From assembly GCA_964249755.1 (NCBI GenBank), contig CAXUDB010000002.1:372001-436000 (forward strand): a DNA stretch of 64,000 nucleotides, in the 5' to 3' direction. Made by a program: the position numbers and the translations under genes. Numbering within the stretch: position 1 is the stretch's first letter; each line of letters opens with the position of its first letter. The stretch is from Ilyomonas sp964249755. GTDB lineage: Bacteria; Bacteroidota; Bacteroidia; Chitinophagales; Chitinophagaceae. Below the pieces are notes generated by a model. It saw only the letters and a program-made list of their open reading frames with translations. It did no database searches and was not told where the DNA came from. Below, one piece after another: positions 25,956-34,693 of this stretch.

Positions 25956-27134
25956 CTAATTATACAAAGGGTTCAACTCCATCTCGCTCACGCTTTCGTC
26001 TTTATAGTTCTTAATGGTGTTATATAAAGTATCGCGCTCCACCGGCTCTCTGCCCACGCTTTTTATCATGGCTACTAATTGCGCTGTGCTGAGGGAAGGT
26101 GTTTGCTCTTCACTGCCCGCCATCGAATAAATCTTCGTGGTATCATCAATCGTTCCGTCCAGGTCGTTCACGCCAAACGATAAGGTTAATTGTGCATTCT
26201 GCCGCCCCAGCATCGGCCAATAAGCCTTCAGGTGCGGAAAGTTGTCCATATACAATCGCGCCACAGCATACAGCTTCATGTCTTCCGAAACCGTTGCTTC
26301 TCTTACGCTGCTCATGTCATTGTTCTTATTCCTGAACTTAAGGGGAATAAAGGTATTAAAGCCACCTGTTTCATCTTGTAAGCTGCGCAGCCGTTCCATG
26401 TGGTCGATACGATGCCAGGGCTTTTCAATATGACCATACAACATGGTTGCATTGCTATGCATGCCCAACTGGTGTGCGGTGCGGTGAATAGCCAGCCAGC
26501 CTTCTGCATTCACTTTATCCGCACAAATCTGTTCTCTTATTTCCGGATGAAAAATCTCTGCGCCGCCGCCAGGCATCGAGTCCAATCCCGCTTCATGTAG
26601 CAGTTTCATCCCTTCTTCTACCGATACTTTCGCCTTGCGGAACATATAATCCAACTCTACTGCGGTGTAGCCTTTAATGTGCAGATCTGGGCGATGGGCT
26701 TTGATTTGCCGCATTACATCCATGAAGAAATGGAGGTTAAGCTTCGGATGCACGCCGCCTACAATGTGCACTTCGGTTACGGGTTTGCCATCGTAGCTGC
26801 GCACAATGTCCATCATTTGTTGGATGCTTAGTTCCCAGCCTTCTTCGCGATGGGCATACAACCGGCTATAGGCGCAAAAGGCGCAGGAGAAAACACAAAC
26901 ATTCGTTGGTTCAATATGGAAATTGCGGTTGAAATAAGTGATGTTGCCGTGCCGCTGTTCTCTCACCCAATTGGCAAGCCCACCCACAAAGGGAAGCGAA
27001 GCTTTTTCGAATAGCAGCACGCCATCGTCAAAAGAGATGCGTTCGCTGCCAATGATTTTATAACCGATATTTTTTAGTTTTTTATCCCCTTCGCTGTCCA
27101 CCAATCTTTCTATGCCGCTTAGTGTATCTGTCAT
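25956..27134 (-). CDS. mqnE: Aminofutalosine synthase MqnE
   Basis: Radical SAM enzyme that makes aminofutalosine from 3-((1-carboxyvinyl)oxy)benzoate and SAM in futalosine menaquinone synthesis. The cluster motif is CVFSCAFC (C-x3-C-x2-C) at about residue 80, followed by AYSRLY. EVHIVGGVHPKLNLHFF, SMPGGGAEIF and NATMLYGHIE are family motifs. A TTG at 27155 would extend it by seven residues but lies inside a promoter -7 element, so the ATG at 27134 is preferred (392 aa). The partner mqnC is 34 kb away at 60715. Other pathway genes are not in the window. Confidence 0.95.
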   Translation of the reverse strand: MTDTLSGIERLVDSEGDKKLKNIGYKIIGSERISFDDGVLLFEKASLPFVGGLANWVREQRHGNITYFNRNFHIEPTNVCVFSCAFCAYSRLYAHREEGWELSIQQMMDIVRSYDGKPVTEVHIVGGVHPKLNLHFFMDVMRQIKAHRPDLHIKGYTAVELDYMFRKAKVSVEEGMKLLHEAGLDSMPGGGAEIFHPEIREQICADKVNAEGWLAIHRTAHQLGMHSNATMLYGHIEKPWHRIDHMERLRSLQDETGGFNTFIPLKFRNKNNDMSSVREATVSEDMKLYAVARLYMDNFPHLKAYWPMLGRQNAQLTLSFGVNDLDGTIDDTTKIYSMAGSEEQTPSLSTAQLVAMIKSVGREPVERDTLYNTIKNYKDESVSEMELNPLYN

Positions 27135-27152
27135 TGCCTGTAAGGTTTGACG

Positions 27153-27185
27153 CAAAGTTACGCAGCGCCGGCTTGTTTCCCGAAA
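27153..27185 (-). promoter_or_regulatory. Bacteroidota-type promoter for mqnE
   Basis: On the minus strand TTTC (27185-27182), a 21-base spacer, then TAACTTTG (27160-27153), an exact TAnnTTTG -7 element. Transcription would start about 10-20 bases before the chosen ATG at 27134, giving a very short leader. Confidence 0.6.
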
Positions 27186-27598
27186 GCGTAGGCAGCGAAA
27201 CGTTTTCGGCGGTGTTAAATATAAAAAAGCTATTTTGCAGAAGATAAGTTTTTCCTCCTGCGCAACGTTTCATAAGATTGTCTTGCAAATGCAAATAAAC
27301 GTGCCGTGCTGTACCATAAGGATGTGTATTGGCTTTGCCGCCAGGGAAGGAACAAAATGTTTGCGAAGCGAAACTTTAGTTTTGCAAACCATCCGGTATC
27401 TCTCCACTTTGGGAGTAAGGAGCAAGCCTTCCTTACAAGCATTTTCTGCTGCGATGGCCAACCGGCAGTTGGTGTTTCATTTGCATAGCTATTGTTACTC
27501 ATTTTAATAAAGAAAATACCTTTATCAAAACGACAGGTCATATAAGCGCAGTTTTAGTATGTTCTCTTTTACTATCGTTCTTTTGGTGCAGCACAGCA

Positions 27599-29404
27599 TT
27601 GGCGCAGCGAGACACAACGATTGTAAAGAAGGACAGCCTTATCATTAAAAAGAAGCGCAACATTTTCCAGTCGGCCTACCGGGTAATCTCACGCAGGCAC
27701 CCTGATACGTCCTCTATGCCCATTGCTCCTTCGCTGATTGTAAAGGCAGAACAGCCTTACAAGCAGTACGAAGGAAAAATCATCCGGCACATTGATACCA
27801 AACAGTTCGGCTTTGGGCGCTCGTTTACCGATACTTCCAAACAGAGCAAATATTTTGGTACCCGTTTTTTGAACAACCTGCACCGCAACACACGCGCCTG
27901 GCAGATACGCAACAACCTGTTTACCTATGCAGGCACACCGCTGAATACTTATGTGCTGTCGGAAAACGAACGTTACCTGCGTTCGCTCGATTATATTCAG
28001 GATGCACGTATTCTGGTAAAAGAAATACCGGGCAGCCCCGATTCGGTGGACTTGCAGGTGGTAACAAAAGACTTATTCAGTATCACCGGCTCGGTAGGAA
28101 GCCTGTCACCCGATAAAGTAAGACTTAAAATTTCGGAGCAAAATCTGATGGGCACAGGGCAAAAGATAGAAGGCACTGGCCTGTATGAAAAAGACCGCAC
28201 TCCCAATACGGGCTATTCGCTGCTTTACAACATCAACAACATCAATCATAGCTTCATCAATGCTACGCTGATGTATAGCCTGATTGACAATAATATTACC
28301 AACAGCCGGCGCAATGAAAAGGCGGTACTGCTGCAGTTGGATCGTCCGCTTACCTCGGCTTATGGCCGCATGGCCGGCGGGCTGACCATTGGTAACAATC
28401 AGTCGAACAATGATTACTCCGAACCCGACAGTTTGTTTTATCAATATAAGTTCAACGTAGTAGATGGCTGGGTGGGCTACAACTTGGGTGTAAAGAGTTA
28501 TTTAGCCGATAATACCATGCGCGACCGCAAGTTTGTGAGCCTGCGCTACTTCCGCAACAATTTTACGCAGTCACCCCAGCAGATAGCTGGTCATTTCAAT
28601 TACAATTACAACGACCGGAAAGGCATTCTCGGGCAGTTCACCTTCTTCAAGCAGGAATTTTATAAAACAAACTATGTGTATGGCTTCGGGGTAACAGAAG
28701 ATATACCAGCCGGGTATAATGTAGCCATCACCTCGGGCTGGTATCAGCAATTGAATCTGTCGCGCGCCTATGCCGGCATAGATGCCAATCTCTACCGCTT
28801 TACAGACAAAGGACATTTTATACAATACTTCTTTCGCGCCGGCGCCTTTCCGCACAAAGGGCAGTTGCAGGATGCAGGAGTGCTGATTGGTACCAGCCTG
28901 TTCAGCCGGTTGTATGCCTTCCGCAATTTTAAAATGCGTCAATACATGCGGCTCAGCTATACGCGGCAATATAACCAGGTAGCACTGGACCCATTGAAAA
29001 TAAACAACCCATTTGGTATCCGTTATTTTCGTTCCGATTCGTTGTTAGGCGACCGTCGCCTCAGCCTGCATGGCGAAACATTTTTGTTCCTCAAATACAA
29101 AGCCTTCGGTTTCCAGTTTTCGCCGTTTATCTTTCACGATCTTTCCATGCTTACACCCAGCCGTAAATCAATTTCTAAATCGGGGTTTTACTGGAGTTTA
29201 GGAGGTGGTATTCGCACCCGCAACGAAAACCTCTTGTTTGGAACCATGGAACTGCGCTTTGTTTATTTTCCAAGGCAGTTTATGGACATGAACCCCTTTG
29301 CAATAAAATCTACTATCAATCTTCGCTTCCGCTACAATTCCACGTATGTGCGCGCACCCGATTTGTTGCAGTTAAATGCAGATTATTCGAACAGTATTTT
29401 TTGA
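27599..29404 (+). CDS. Omp85/BamA-like outer-membrane protein
   Basis: An early alpha/beta segment (LSENERYLRSLDYIQDARILV, about 122-142) looks like a POTRA domain. It is followed by a long run of alternating aromatic strands to a C-terminal phenylalanine (NSIF), as in Omp85-type 16-strand barrels. Basic KKDSLIIKKKRN near the start is common in Bacteroidota members. The coordinates begin at TTG 27599, but the same frame upstream encodes VCSLLLSFFWCSTALA ending in an AxA signal-peptidase site, so translation must begin earlier, about 27524..27542, where no ATG, GTG or TTG exists. The rest of the 27135-27558 gap shows only the mqnE promoter and a TAGTTTTG at 27377. Role probably protein or lipid insertion. 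Confidence 0.6.
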   Translation: MAQRDTTIVKKDSLIIKKKRNIFQSAYRVISRRHPDTSSMPIAPSLIVKAEQPYKQYEGKIIRHIDTKQFGFGRSFTDTSKQSKYFGTRFLNNLHRNTRAWQIRNNLFTYAGTPLNTYVLSENERYLRSLDYIQDARILVKEIPGSPDSVDLQVVTKDLFSITGSVGSLSPDKVRLKISEQNLMGTGQKIEGTGLYEKDRTPNTGYSLLYNINNINHSFINATLMYSLIDNNITNSRRNEKAVLLQLDRPLTSAYGRMAGGLTIGNNQSNNDYSEPDSLFYQYKFNVVDGWVGYNLGVKSYLADNTMRDRKFVSLRYFRNNFTQSPQQIAGHFNYNYNDRKGILGQFTFFKQEFYKTNYVYGFGVTEDIPAGYNVAITSGWYQQLNLSRAYAGIDANLYRFTDKGHFIQYFFRAGAFPHKGQLQDAGVLIGTSLFSRLYAFRNFKMRQYMRLSYTRQYNQVALDPLKINNPFGIRYFRSDSLLGDRRLSLHGETFLFLKYKAFGFQFSPFIFHDLSMLTPSRKSISKSGFYWSLGGGIRTRNENLLFGTMELRFVYFPRQFMDMNPFAIKSTINLRFRYNSTYVRAPDLLQLNADYSNSIF

Positions 29405-29520
29405 GTTTTAGATTCTGCTTGTAATTGCACGTAAGATAGTACCGGCTACAACGAAGTTCCTCTTAAGTTATATCCTGAAGTTTTGGGCATTCCACCAAGA
29501 ATTGCAGCTCTTAGTAGCAT

Positions 29521-29550
29521 AAAAAAGAACCTGCTATTGCAGGTTCTTTA
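29521..29550. terminator. Bidirectional terminator
   Basis: Perfect stem AAGAACCTGC / GCAGGTTCTT with loop TATT, A-rich before and T-rich after. It separates the convergent Omp85-like gene and the desaturase. Confidence 0.85.
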
Positions 29551-29579
29551 TACAACTAAATAATATCGAACATCCTACA

Positions 29580-30647
29580 TTAAACCGCTCTTCCCATTTC
29601 TCTTAAAAAAGAAACATGCGATATAACCGCCTGGTACATGCGCCGGTATTCTACATACACTACGCCATGTTCCTGGCAGGCTTGTTTAATAATTTTGCTG
29701 ATGGCAGGATAATGAATATGAGAAATCTTGGGAAATAGGTGGTGCTCAATCTGGAAATTCAAACCGCCCACGTACCACGAGATCAAACGGTTTCTTGTAG
29801 CAAAATTGGCAGTGGTTTTCAATTGATGAATAGCCCATTCGTCTTCCAGCTTATGTGTTACTGCATCCGGAACCGGAAACTCAGTATGTTCAACTGTATG
29901 CGCTAACTGAAAAACAATACTGATGGTAAATCCAACACAAACCGTAAACACGGTGTAGCCAATCAGCCAGTCTACAAATCCAACACTCAGGATAGGCAAC
30001 ACGATGAACAAACCATAATGTAATATCTTAAACGACCAGAAAGTGATATGATCTTTCGTGCTCATCTTCTTCAATGGAATATCACCGATCTTCTTTGTAA
30101 AATACTTCCGGTAATCGCTCATCATCGTCCAGTACAGGTGCAGGAAAGCATAGAAAATCCAGAAGTACAAATGCTGAAACTTGTGAATTTTATAGCGCTT
30201 TTGCGTAGGCGCCATGCGTAGGATCGGCTTTGCATCAATATCATCATCAATGCCATCAATGTTCGCATAGGCATGGTGAATCACGTTGTGCTTCATATTC
30301 CACATAAACTGGCTTGCACCCACAAACTCGGCAATATTGGAAGCGGCTTTGTTCATCCAGGGATACTTGCTAAAGCTGCCATGTCCGCCGTCGTGCATAA
30401 CATTAAAACCAATAGCTGCCGTGGTAAATCCAAGCAAGGCACATAATGCCAAAGCCCAGGGCCAGGCAGGCGTAAAATAAACCACAATCATATAGGTAGC
30501 AATCAATATAGCAATCAATACCAGTGCCTTCGTCGCAATGCGCCAGCCACCCGTTGTGTCCTTGCCGGTGGTCGCAAAATAGTGATTAATGCGCTTCTTG
30601 AGTTCTACATGAAAAGAAGCCCCGGTGTTTGCAAACTTTGGTGTCAT
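29580..30647 (-). CDS. Membrane fatty-acid (acyl-CoA) desaturase
   Basis: Di-iron desaturase with three histidine boxes: HDGGH (about 86), HNVIHH (about 121) and QIEHHLFP (about 307), plus a single HTVEHTEF near 250. Four membrane helices in two pairs. The QxxHH third box places it with front-end/linoleoyl-CoA-type enzymes rather than delta-9 enzymes; regiospecificity cannot be read by eye. Lies 43 bases downstream of bshB1 on the same strand, so the two may be cotranscribed. Confidence 0.92.
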   Translation of the reverse strand: MTPKFANTGASFHVELKKRINHYFATTGKDTTGGWRIATKALVLIAILIATYMIVVYFTPAWPWALALCALLGFTTAAIGFNVMHDGGHGSFSKYPWMNKAASNIAEFVGASQFMWNMKHNVIHHAYANIDGIDDDIDAKPILRMAPTQKRYKIHKFQHLYFWIFYAFLHLYWTMMSDYRKYFTKKIGDIPLKKMSTKDHITFWSFKILHYGLFIVLPILSVGFVDWLIGYTVFTVCVGFTISIVFQLAHTVEHTEFPVPDAVTHKLEDEWAIHQLKTTANFATRNRLISWYVGGLNFQIEHHLFPKISHIHYPAISKIIKQACQEHGVVYVEYRRMYQAVISHVSFLREMGRAV

Positions 30648-30690
30648 TGTAATTGTGTCTCGTTGGTGCTAAATAGGTGAGAAAATGAAA

Positions 30691-31419
30691 TTAAGTAATG
30701 TTTTGAATGATATGGTCAAAGCTGGTAATGCCAATCATCTTCTGTGTGATATAGCCTTCGGCAAAAGTAACGCCAATGCGCTTACCAAACATAAGGGCAC
30801 GCGCTTTTATAACATCTATAAAGTCAGGATTCGAGATATACGTGGCCGGCTCGCTGTTATCCGTTGTGTTAAATTGTGTAGTGTAGCAGAGAACCGCCTT
30901 AAGCTTCTGCTCAAAATAGGGCGAAATATCATACACAAAGTCCGGCTTCAGGTAGCGGTCCTGTATGTAATGAAACACATTCGCCGGTCGCCAGCTGTCC
31001 TGCACTTTGCCCTCATACTCCGTTTCTATTCTTCTCAATCCTGATAAGAAAGCCGCATCCGCAATCAGTTTCGAGCTTCGACCGTGGTCGGGGTGACGGT
31101 CCTCCGGCGCACTGCACAGTACAACTGTCGGTTGGTATTTACGGATGGAGACAATGATCTTACGGATGTTTTCCTCATCATGCTGAAAAAAGCCATCACG
31201 CATGTCTAAGTTCTCGCGCATATCCACACCCAGCACTTTCGCCGCATTCAGGGCTTCCTGCGTGCGAATCTCCGCCGATCCCCGCGTGCCCAGTTCACCT
31301 CGTGTTAAATCCACCACGGCTACCTTCTTTCCCTCAGCAAGTGCCGCTATCAGCGTACCGCCGCAGCCCAGTTCCAGGTCATCCGGGTGCACACCAAAAG
31401 CCAGTATATCCACCTTCAT
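30691..31419 (-). CDS. bshB1: Bacillithiol deacetylase BshB1
   Basis: Zinc-dependent LmbE/PIG-L deacetylase that converts GlcNAc-malate to GlcN-malate for bacillithiol. The zinc motif is GVHPDDLELGCGGT; the second is HPDHGRSS. DLTRGELGTRGS and NLDMRDGFF are BshB1 features. The ATG at 31419 gives 242 aa, the family length; a TTG at 31428 adds three residues. bshA and bshC are not in this window. Confidence 0.93.
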   Translation of the reverse strand: MKVDILAFGVHPDDLELGCGGTLIAALAEGKKVAVVDLTRGELGTRGSAEIRTQEALNAAKVLGVDMRENLDMRDGFFQHDEENIRKIIVSIRKYQPTVVLCSAPEDRHPDHGRSSKLIADAAFLSGLRRIETEYEGKVQDSWRPANVFHYIQDRYLKPDFVYDISPYFEQKLKAVLCYTTQFNTTDNSEPATYISNPDFIDVIKARALMFGKRIGVTFAEGYITQKMIGITSFDHIIQNIT

Positions 31420-31638
31420 AGGCCGCAAAAATAAAGGACTGTTTTGTAGATAACGAAAGGTAAAAGTGGGAGAGAAGTTAATAAGGCGAATAAGACAGAA
31501 ATAGCAATCTGGAAATCTTCAAAATACAATTCTTAAATAAGCAAGCGTTTTGCAAATAATACACCATGCTACCACACCCAGCCATCAATGCTCAATAGCC
31601 CTTCACCGCCCAACTACAAAAGCCACATCAAGGCGTGT

Positions 31639-31707
31639 GCACGGATGTGTCGCAAGATCATCCGTGCTTGATCTTTTTGCTTCTTTTTCCATCAAGGGAA
31701 AAAGAAG
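31639..31707. repeat. Two adjacent hairpins in the bshB1-DUF4294 gap
   Basis: GCACGGATG (31639-31647) pairs with CATCCGTGC (31659-31667), a perfect 9-bp stem. Then CTTCTTTTTCC (31680-31690) pairs with GGAAAAAGAAG (31697-31707), a perfect 11-bp stem. No strong T tract follows on either strand. The rest of the gap 31420-31754 holds nothing I can support. Confidence 0.45.
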
Positions 31708-31754
31708 AAGATCATTGTGTTATAAACAAATCCAAAAAGAAAGAGAAAGAATAT

Positions 31755-32396
31755 CTACCGCGAAGCCATCGCCTGCCTGCGCACGCCATACATTTTCTCC
31801 ACATCCTGCACAATGCTTTCCATCGCACGGTCGGCGCCCTGCGGGTCATACGGTTGTTTCAGGTTGCTGCCCACCACCACGGCTATCGTTTGCCAGAAGC
31901 CCGCCGAAAAGCCACCTTTATATTCCGCAATTATTTCATAACAGTTATTGCCAGTTTGCCGGTTAATGAGTTTCATTAGCACCTTGCCCTGGTACACCGA
32001 TAGCTGCGTTAGCTTATCGGCAAATTCTTTTTTCAAATCCTTTTCGCGCGAGCGGATAATCTCTTTACGCTTGCTACGGTCTGTCACACCTGCCAGCTTT
32101 GCATTAATCTCGTTCATCACCTGGCTTGCCTTTAAAGCATAAGGGTAGGTGACATACACCGCGTTGCGCAGCCGCGTCCATTCCAGCCGGTTGCGTTTGC
32201 CCTCTTTGCTTTCGCGTGTGTAAAGCCTCAGTTCGGGTAACCAGGAGCAGGGAATGGTATCGCCATTCGCTTCCACGCAGGCGCCTACTTTAATGGTGTC
32301 GTAACGGCCCTGCCCGTTTTGTGCACGCACAGGGGCAAGCCCCAAAAAGGAGAGGAGGACAATGGATAATAACCGGTATAAAAAGGGGAATCGCAC
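31755..32396 (-). CDS. DUF4294 family protein, exported
   Basis: Signal peptide (about 1-25, ending PVRAQ) on a GTG start. The body has YDTIKVGACVEANGDTIPCS, LRNAVYVTYPYA and LSVYQGKVLMKLINRQTG, typical of DUF4294, a Bacteroidota periplasmic family of unknown role. It lies upstream of bshB1 on the same strand but 335 bases away. Confidence 0.85.
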   Translation of the reverse strand: MRFPFLYRLLSIVLLSFLGLAPVRAQNGQGRYDTIKVGACVEANGDTIPCSWLPELRLYTRESKEGKRNRLEWTRLRNAVYVTYPYALKASQVMNEINAKLAGVTDRSKRKEIIRSREKDLKKEFADKLTQLSVYQGKVLMKLINRQTGNNCYEIIAEYKGGFSAGFWQTIAVVVGSNLKQPYDPQGADRAMESIVQDVEKMYGVRRQAMASR

Positions 32397-32677
32397 CTCG
32401 TAAAAATAAAGCCTTTTTGTTTTTCACGAGAGTGTGAACGAGATTGTAATGAGAATTTAATGTTAGAATTTAGCTACAGCTCTGCGCGCAGCAAAATGGC
32501 GCAAAACAAAACCACCTTTTAGCGCCTTTCTTTGTCCCCCAATCACTTCATCATTACTCCACTTTCCTCCATTTCATCGAACACCCGAAACTTCTGTAGT
32601 TAGCGCAGCAAAAGCTGCAACTTTGCAGTTCTATCGCCGGCGCCGTTCAATAAAAAGTAAAGCGCCCGGCTCCGGTT

Positions 32678-33568
32678 ATGATACATCAGTCACCAGTGCC
32701 CATTTATTCTTTTGGTTCCGATCCGGTAACGGGTAGCCGGCAGTTTCGCCTGTACCAGTTCGACGGAAACATGCCCGATCAATCAGAACTATTGGTGCCG
32801 CACCGGAAAGATCATTATCTCTTAGCTTTTGTTCGGCATGCAGATACCCGCCAGTGGATAGATATGACACCTTACCTCATTAAGGACAATACCATTTATT
32901 TTACTACGCCCGACGAACTCATTGTAAAAGAAGAAACCAAAAGTCTCTACAGCACCGGCATTGCATTTACCAAGGAGTTCCTTCTGCTGGCAGAAAATGA
33001 GGCGGCAGGCAAACTCCCGCTGATTCAAAACCAGTATAAAGGTTACGAGTTGTTATTGTCGGGCGCCGATGTGCGCTTTGTAGAAGACATGCTCGCTAAA
33101 ATAGCCGACGAACACCGCCAGCCCGGCGGATGGCAAACCCGCATGTTGGCAGCACTGCTCACGGTTCTGCTCACTTATCTCAGCCGGCTATATGTGCAGC
33201 AGTATGGCAGCGCGGATACGCATCCCGACAAAGAGCTGCTAAAAAACTTCCGCGAAAAAGTAAACGAATGCTTCCGCGAGTGGCACGAGCTGAGCCATTA
33301 TGCCCAATGGCTGCATATCTCTGCCGGGCATCTTAGCGAGGTAGTAAAAGCGCAAAGCGGTCGCTCTGCCAGCCGGCACATCCAGGAGCGCATTATGCTC
33401 GAAGCCCGGCGCCTGCTCATTCATACCGAACAATCTTCAAAAGAAATCGCCTATAGCCTTGGCTTCGCCGATGCCTCTTATTTTCATCGCTTCTTTAAAC
33501 GCGAAGCGGGCAGCACGCCGCTCCAGTACCGCACCCGCATCCGCGAAATGTACCACGCAAACCGGTAG
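32678..33568 (+). CDS. AraC family transcriptional regulator
   Basis: N-terminal cupin-like ligand domain (about 1-170) and C-terminal double helix-turn-helix (about 195-290) with SSKEIAYSLGFADASYFHRF and FKREAGSTPLQYR, the AraC signature. It is followed 56 bases later by a dehydrogenase gene, its likely target. The 281-base gap before it contains short hairpins (GCAGC-AAAA-GCTGC) and no gene. Effector unknown. Confidence 0.93.
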   Translation: MIHQSPVPIYSFGSDPVTGSRQFRLYQFDGNMPDQSELLVPHRKDHYLLAFVRHADTRQWIDMTPYLIKDNTIYFTTPDELIVKEETKSLYSTGIAFTKEFLLLAENEAAGKLPLIQNQYKGYELLLSGADVRFVEDMLAKIADEHRQPGGWQTRMLAALLTVLLTYLSRLYVQQYGSADTHPDKELLKNFREKVNECFREWHELSHYAQWLHISAGHLSEVVKAQSGRSASRHIQERIMLEARRLLIHTEQSSKEIAYSLGFADASYFHRFFKREAGSTPLQYRTRIREMYHANR

Positions 33569-33579
33569 AAGTGTACCAC
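33549..33579 (+). promoter_or_regulatory. Direct repeat TGTACCAC, candidate AraC operator
   Basis: TGTACCAC occurs at 33549-33556 and again at 33572-33579, a centre spacing of 23 bases. AraC-family proteins often bind two direct half sites about two turns apart. The site straddles the end of the regulator gene and precedes the dehydrogenase by about 45 bases. Inference from spacing and position. Confidence 0.35.
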
Positions 33580-33624
33580 CTGCAGCACGCCCCACAGGTA
33601 GCTTTGCAGTCTTAATCAAGAGAA

Positions 33625-34365
33625 ATGAAAACAGCATTTATTACGGGCGCCAACAAAAGCATTGGCTTTGAAACCGCCCGGCAGTTATTAGGGCAAGGCT
33701 ATCACGTATATCTCGGCAGCCGCGATGCCGCTAAAGGCAACGAAGCAGCAGCGCAATTACAATCTGAAGGGTGGAACGAAGTGGAGTGTATAGAAATTGA
33801 TGTTACCAACAGCGCTTCCATCAAAGCGGCGGGTGCAACGCTGGCTCAGAAAGGGAACTCACTCGATGTGTTAATCAACAATGCGGGCATCAGTGGCGGT
33901 ATGCCACCGCAGTCGCCGTTTAGTACCGGAGTGGGTATCTTCAGGGAAGTGTTTGATACCAACTTCTTTGGTGTGATCGAAGTCACCCAGGCTTGTATGC
34001 CCTTACTCCTGCAATCGGCGGCCCCGCGCATCGTCAACGTTACTTCGGGGCTGGGTTCGCTGGCGCTGCATACAGATCCTTCGTGGAAGTACTACGCTGT
34101 GAAGCCCGCACCGTATGTGGCTTCCAAAGCCGCCCTTAATGCGCTCACCATTACCATGGCTTACGAGCTGCGCGATAAACCGTTTAAGGTAAATGCGGTG
34201 GACCCCGGCTATACCGCCACCGAGTTTAATGGCTTTAGCGGACCGGGCACCGTTGCCGATGCCGCCGCACGGGTAGTGAAAGCCGCCACGCTTGGCGAAG
34301 ATGGATTAACCGGGCAATTCTTTAGCGACGACAATGCCCCCGATACCGGCATCAGTCCCTGGTAA
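33625..34365 (+). CDS. Short-chain dehydrogenase/reductase
   Basis: NAD(P)-dependent SDR. Cofactor motif TGANKSIG at the N-terminus, NNAG at about 89, catalytic Ser in VNVTSGLGSL and the Tyr-Lys pair in YVASKAALNALT (about 166-171). Length 246 aa is standard. SDRs of this subgroup are often annotated carbonyl reductases. It is next to and probably controlled by the AraC-type regulator. Substrate unknown. Confidence 0.92.
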   Translation: MKTAFITGANKSIGFETARQLLGQGYHVYLGSRDAAKGNEAAAQLQSEGWNEVECIEIDVTNSASIKAAGATLAQKGNSLDVLINNAGISGGMPPQSPFSTGVGIFREVFDTNFFGVIEVTQACMPLLLQSAAPRIVNVTSGLGSLALHTDPSWKYYAVKPAPYVASKAALNALTITMAYELRDKPFKVNAVDPGYTATEFNGFSGPGTVADAAARVVKAATLGEDGLTGQFFSDDNAPDTGISPW

Positions 34366-34432
34366 GGAGGGCGGACGCTTATGCAATCCGCATCTACAAT
34401 CAGGATTCATTGTATTGTTATAAACTCTTCTC

Positions 34433-34470
34433 ATTCCGGCAGGCACCGACCTGCCGGAATTTTTATTTTT
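34433..34470 (+). terminator. Rho-independent terminator after SDR
   Basis: Perfect 11-bp stem ATTCCGGCAGG / CCTGCCGGAAT with loop CACCGA, then TTTTATTTTT. The rest of the gap 34366-34693 is AT-rich with no gene. Confidence 0.9.
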
Positions 34471-34693
34471 AGTCGGGTGGTACTATTTTAATTTTCCTAT
34501 TTTAGCTCTGTAAACAAAACGAATCGCTGCCAAGTACCCAAAACACGGCAACCACCAATCAACCGTCATTAATTAAACCACATATGTCTATCAGATTGCC
34601 ACACCTTTATAAAGGCAAAAACAACAAGATGTATTTTGCTGCTTAATCTTTATCTTCTATCCACTTATATCTTAAAACTTAAACAACTGAGCC

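Noticed and set aside
27235..27507. ORFs in the mqnE to Omp85-like gap
   Set aside because: Short overlapping ORFs in several frames with cysteine- and histidine-rich shadow composition; the gap is explained by promoters and the upstream signal-peptide frame.
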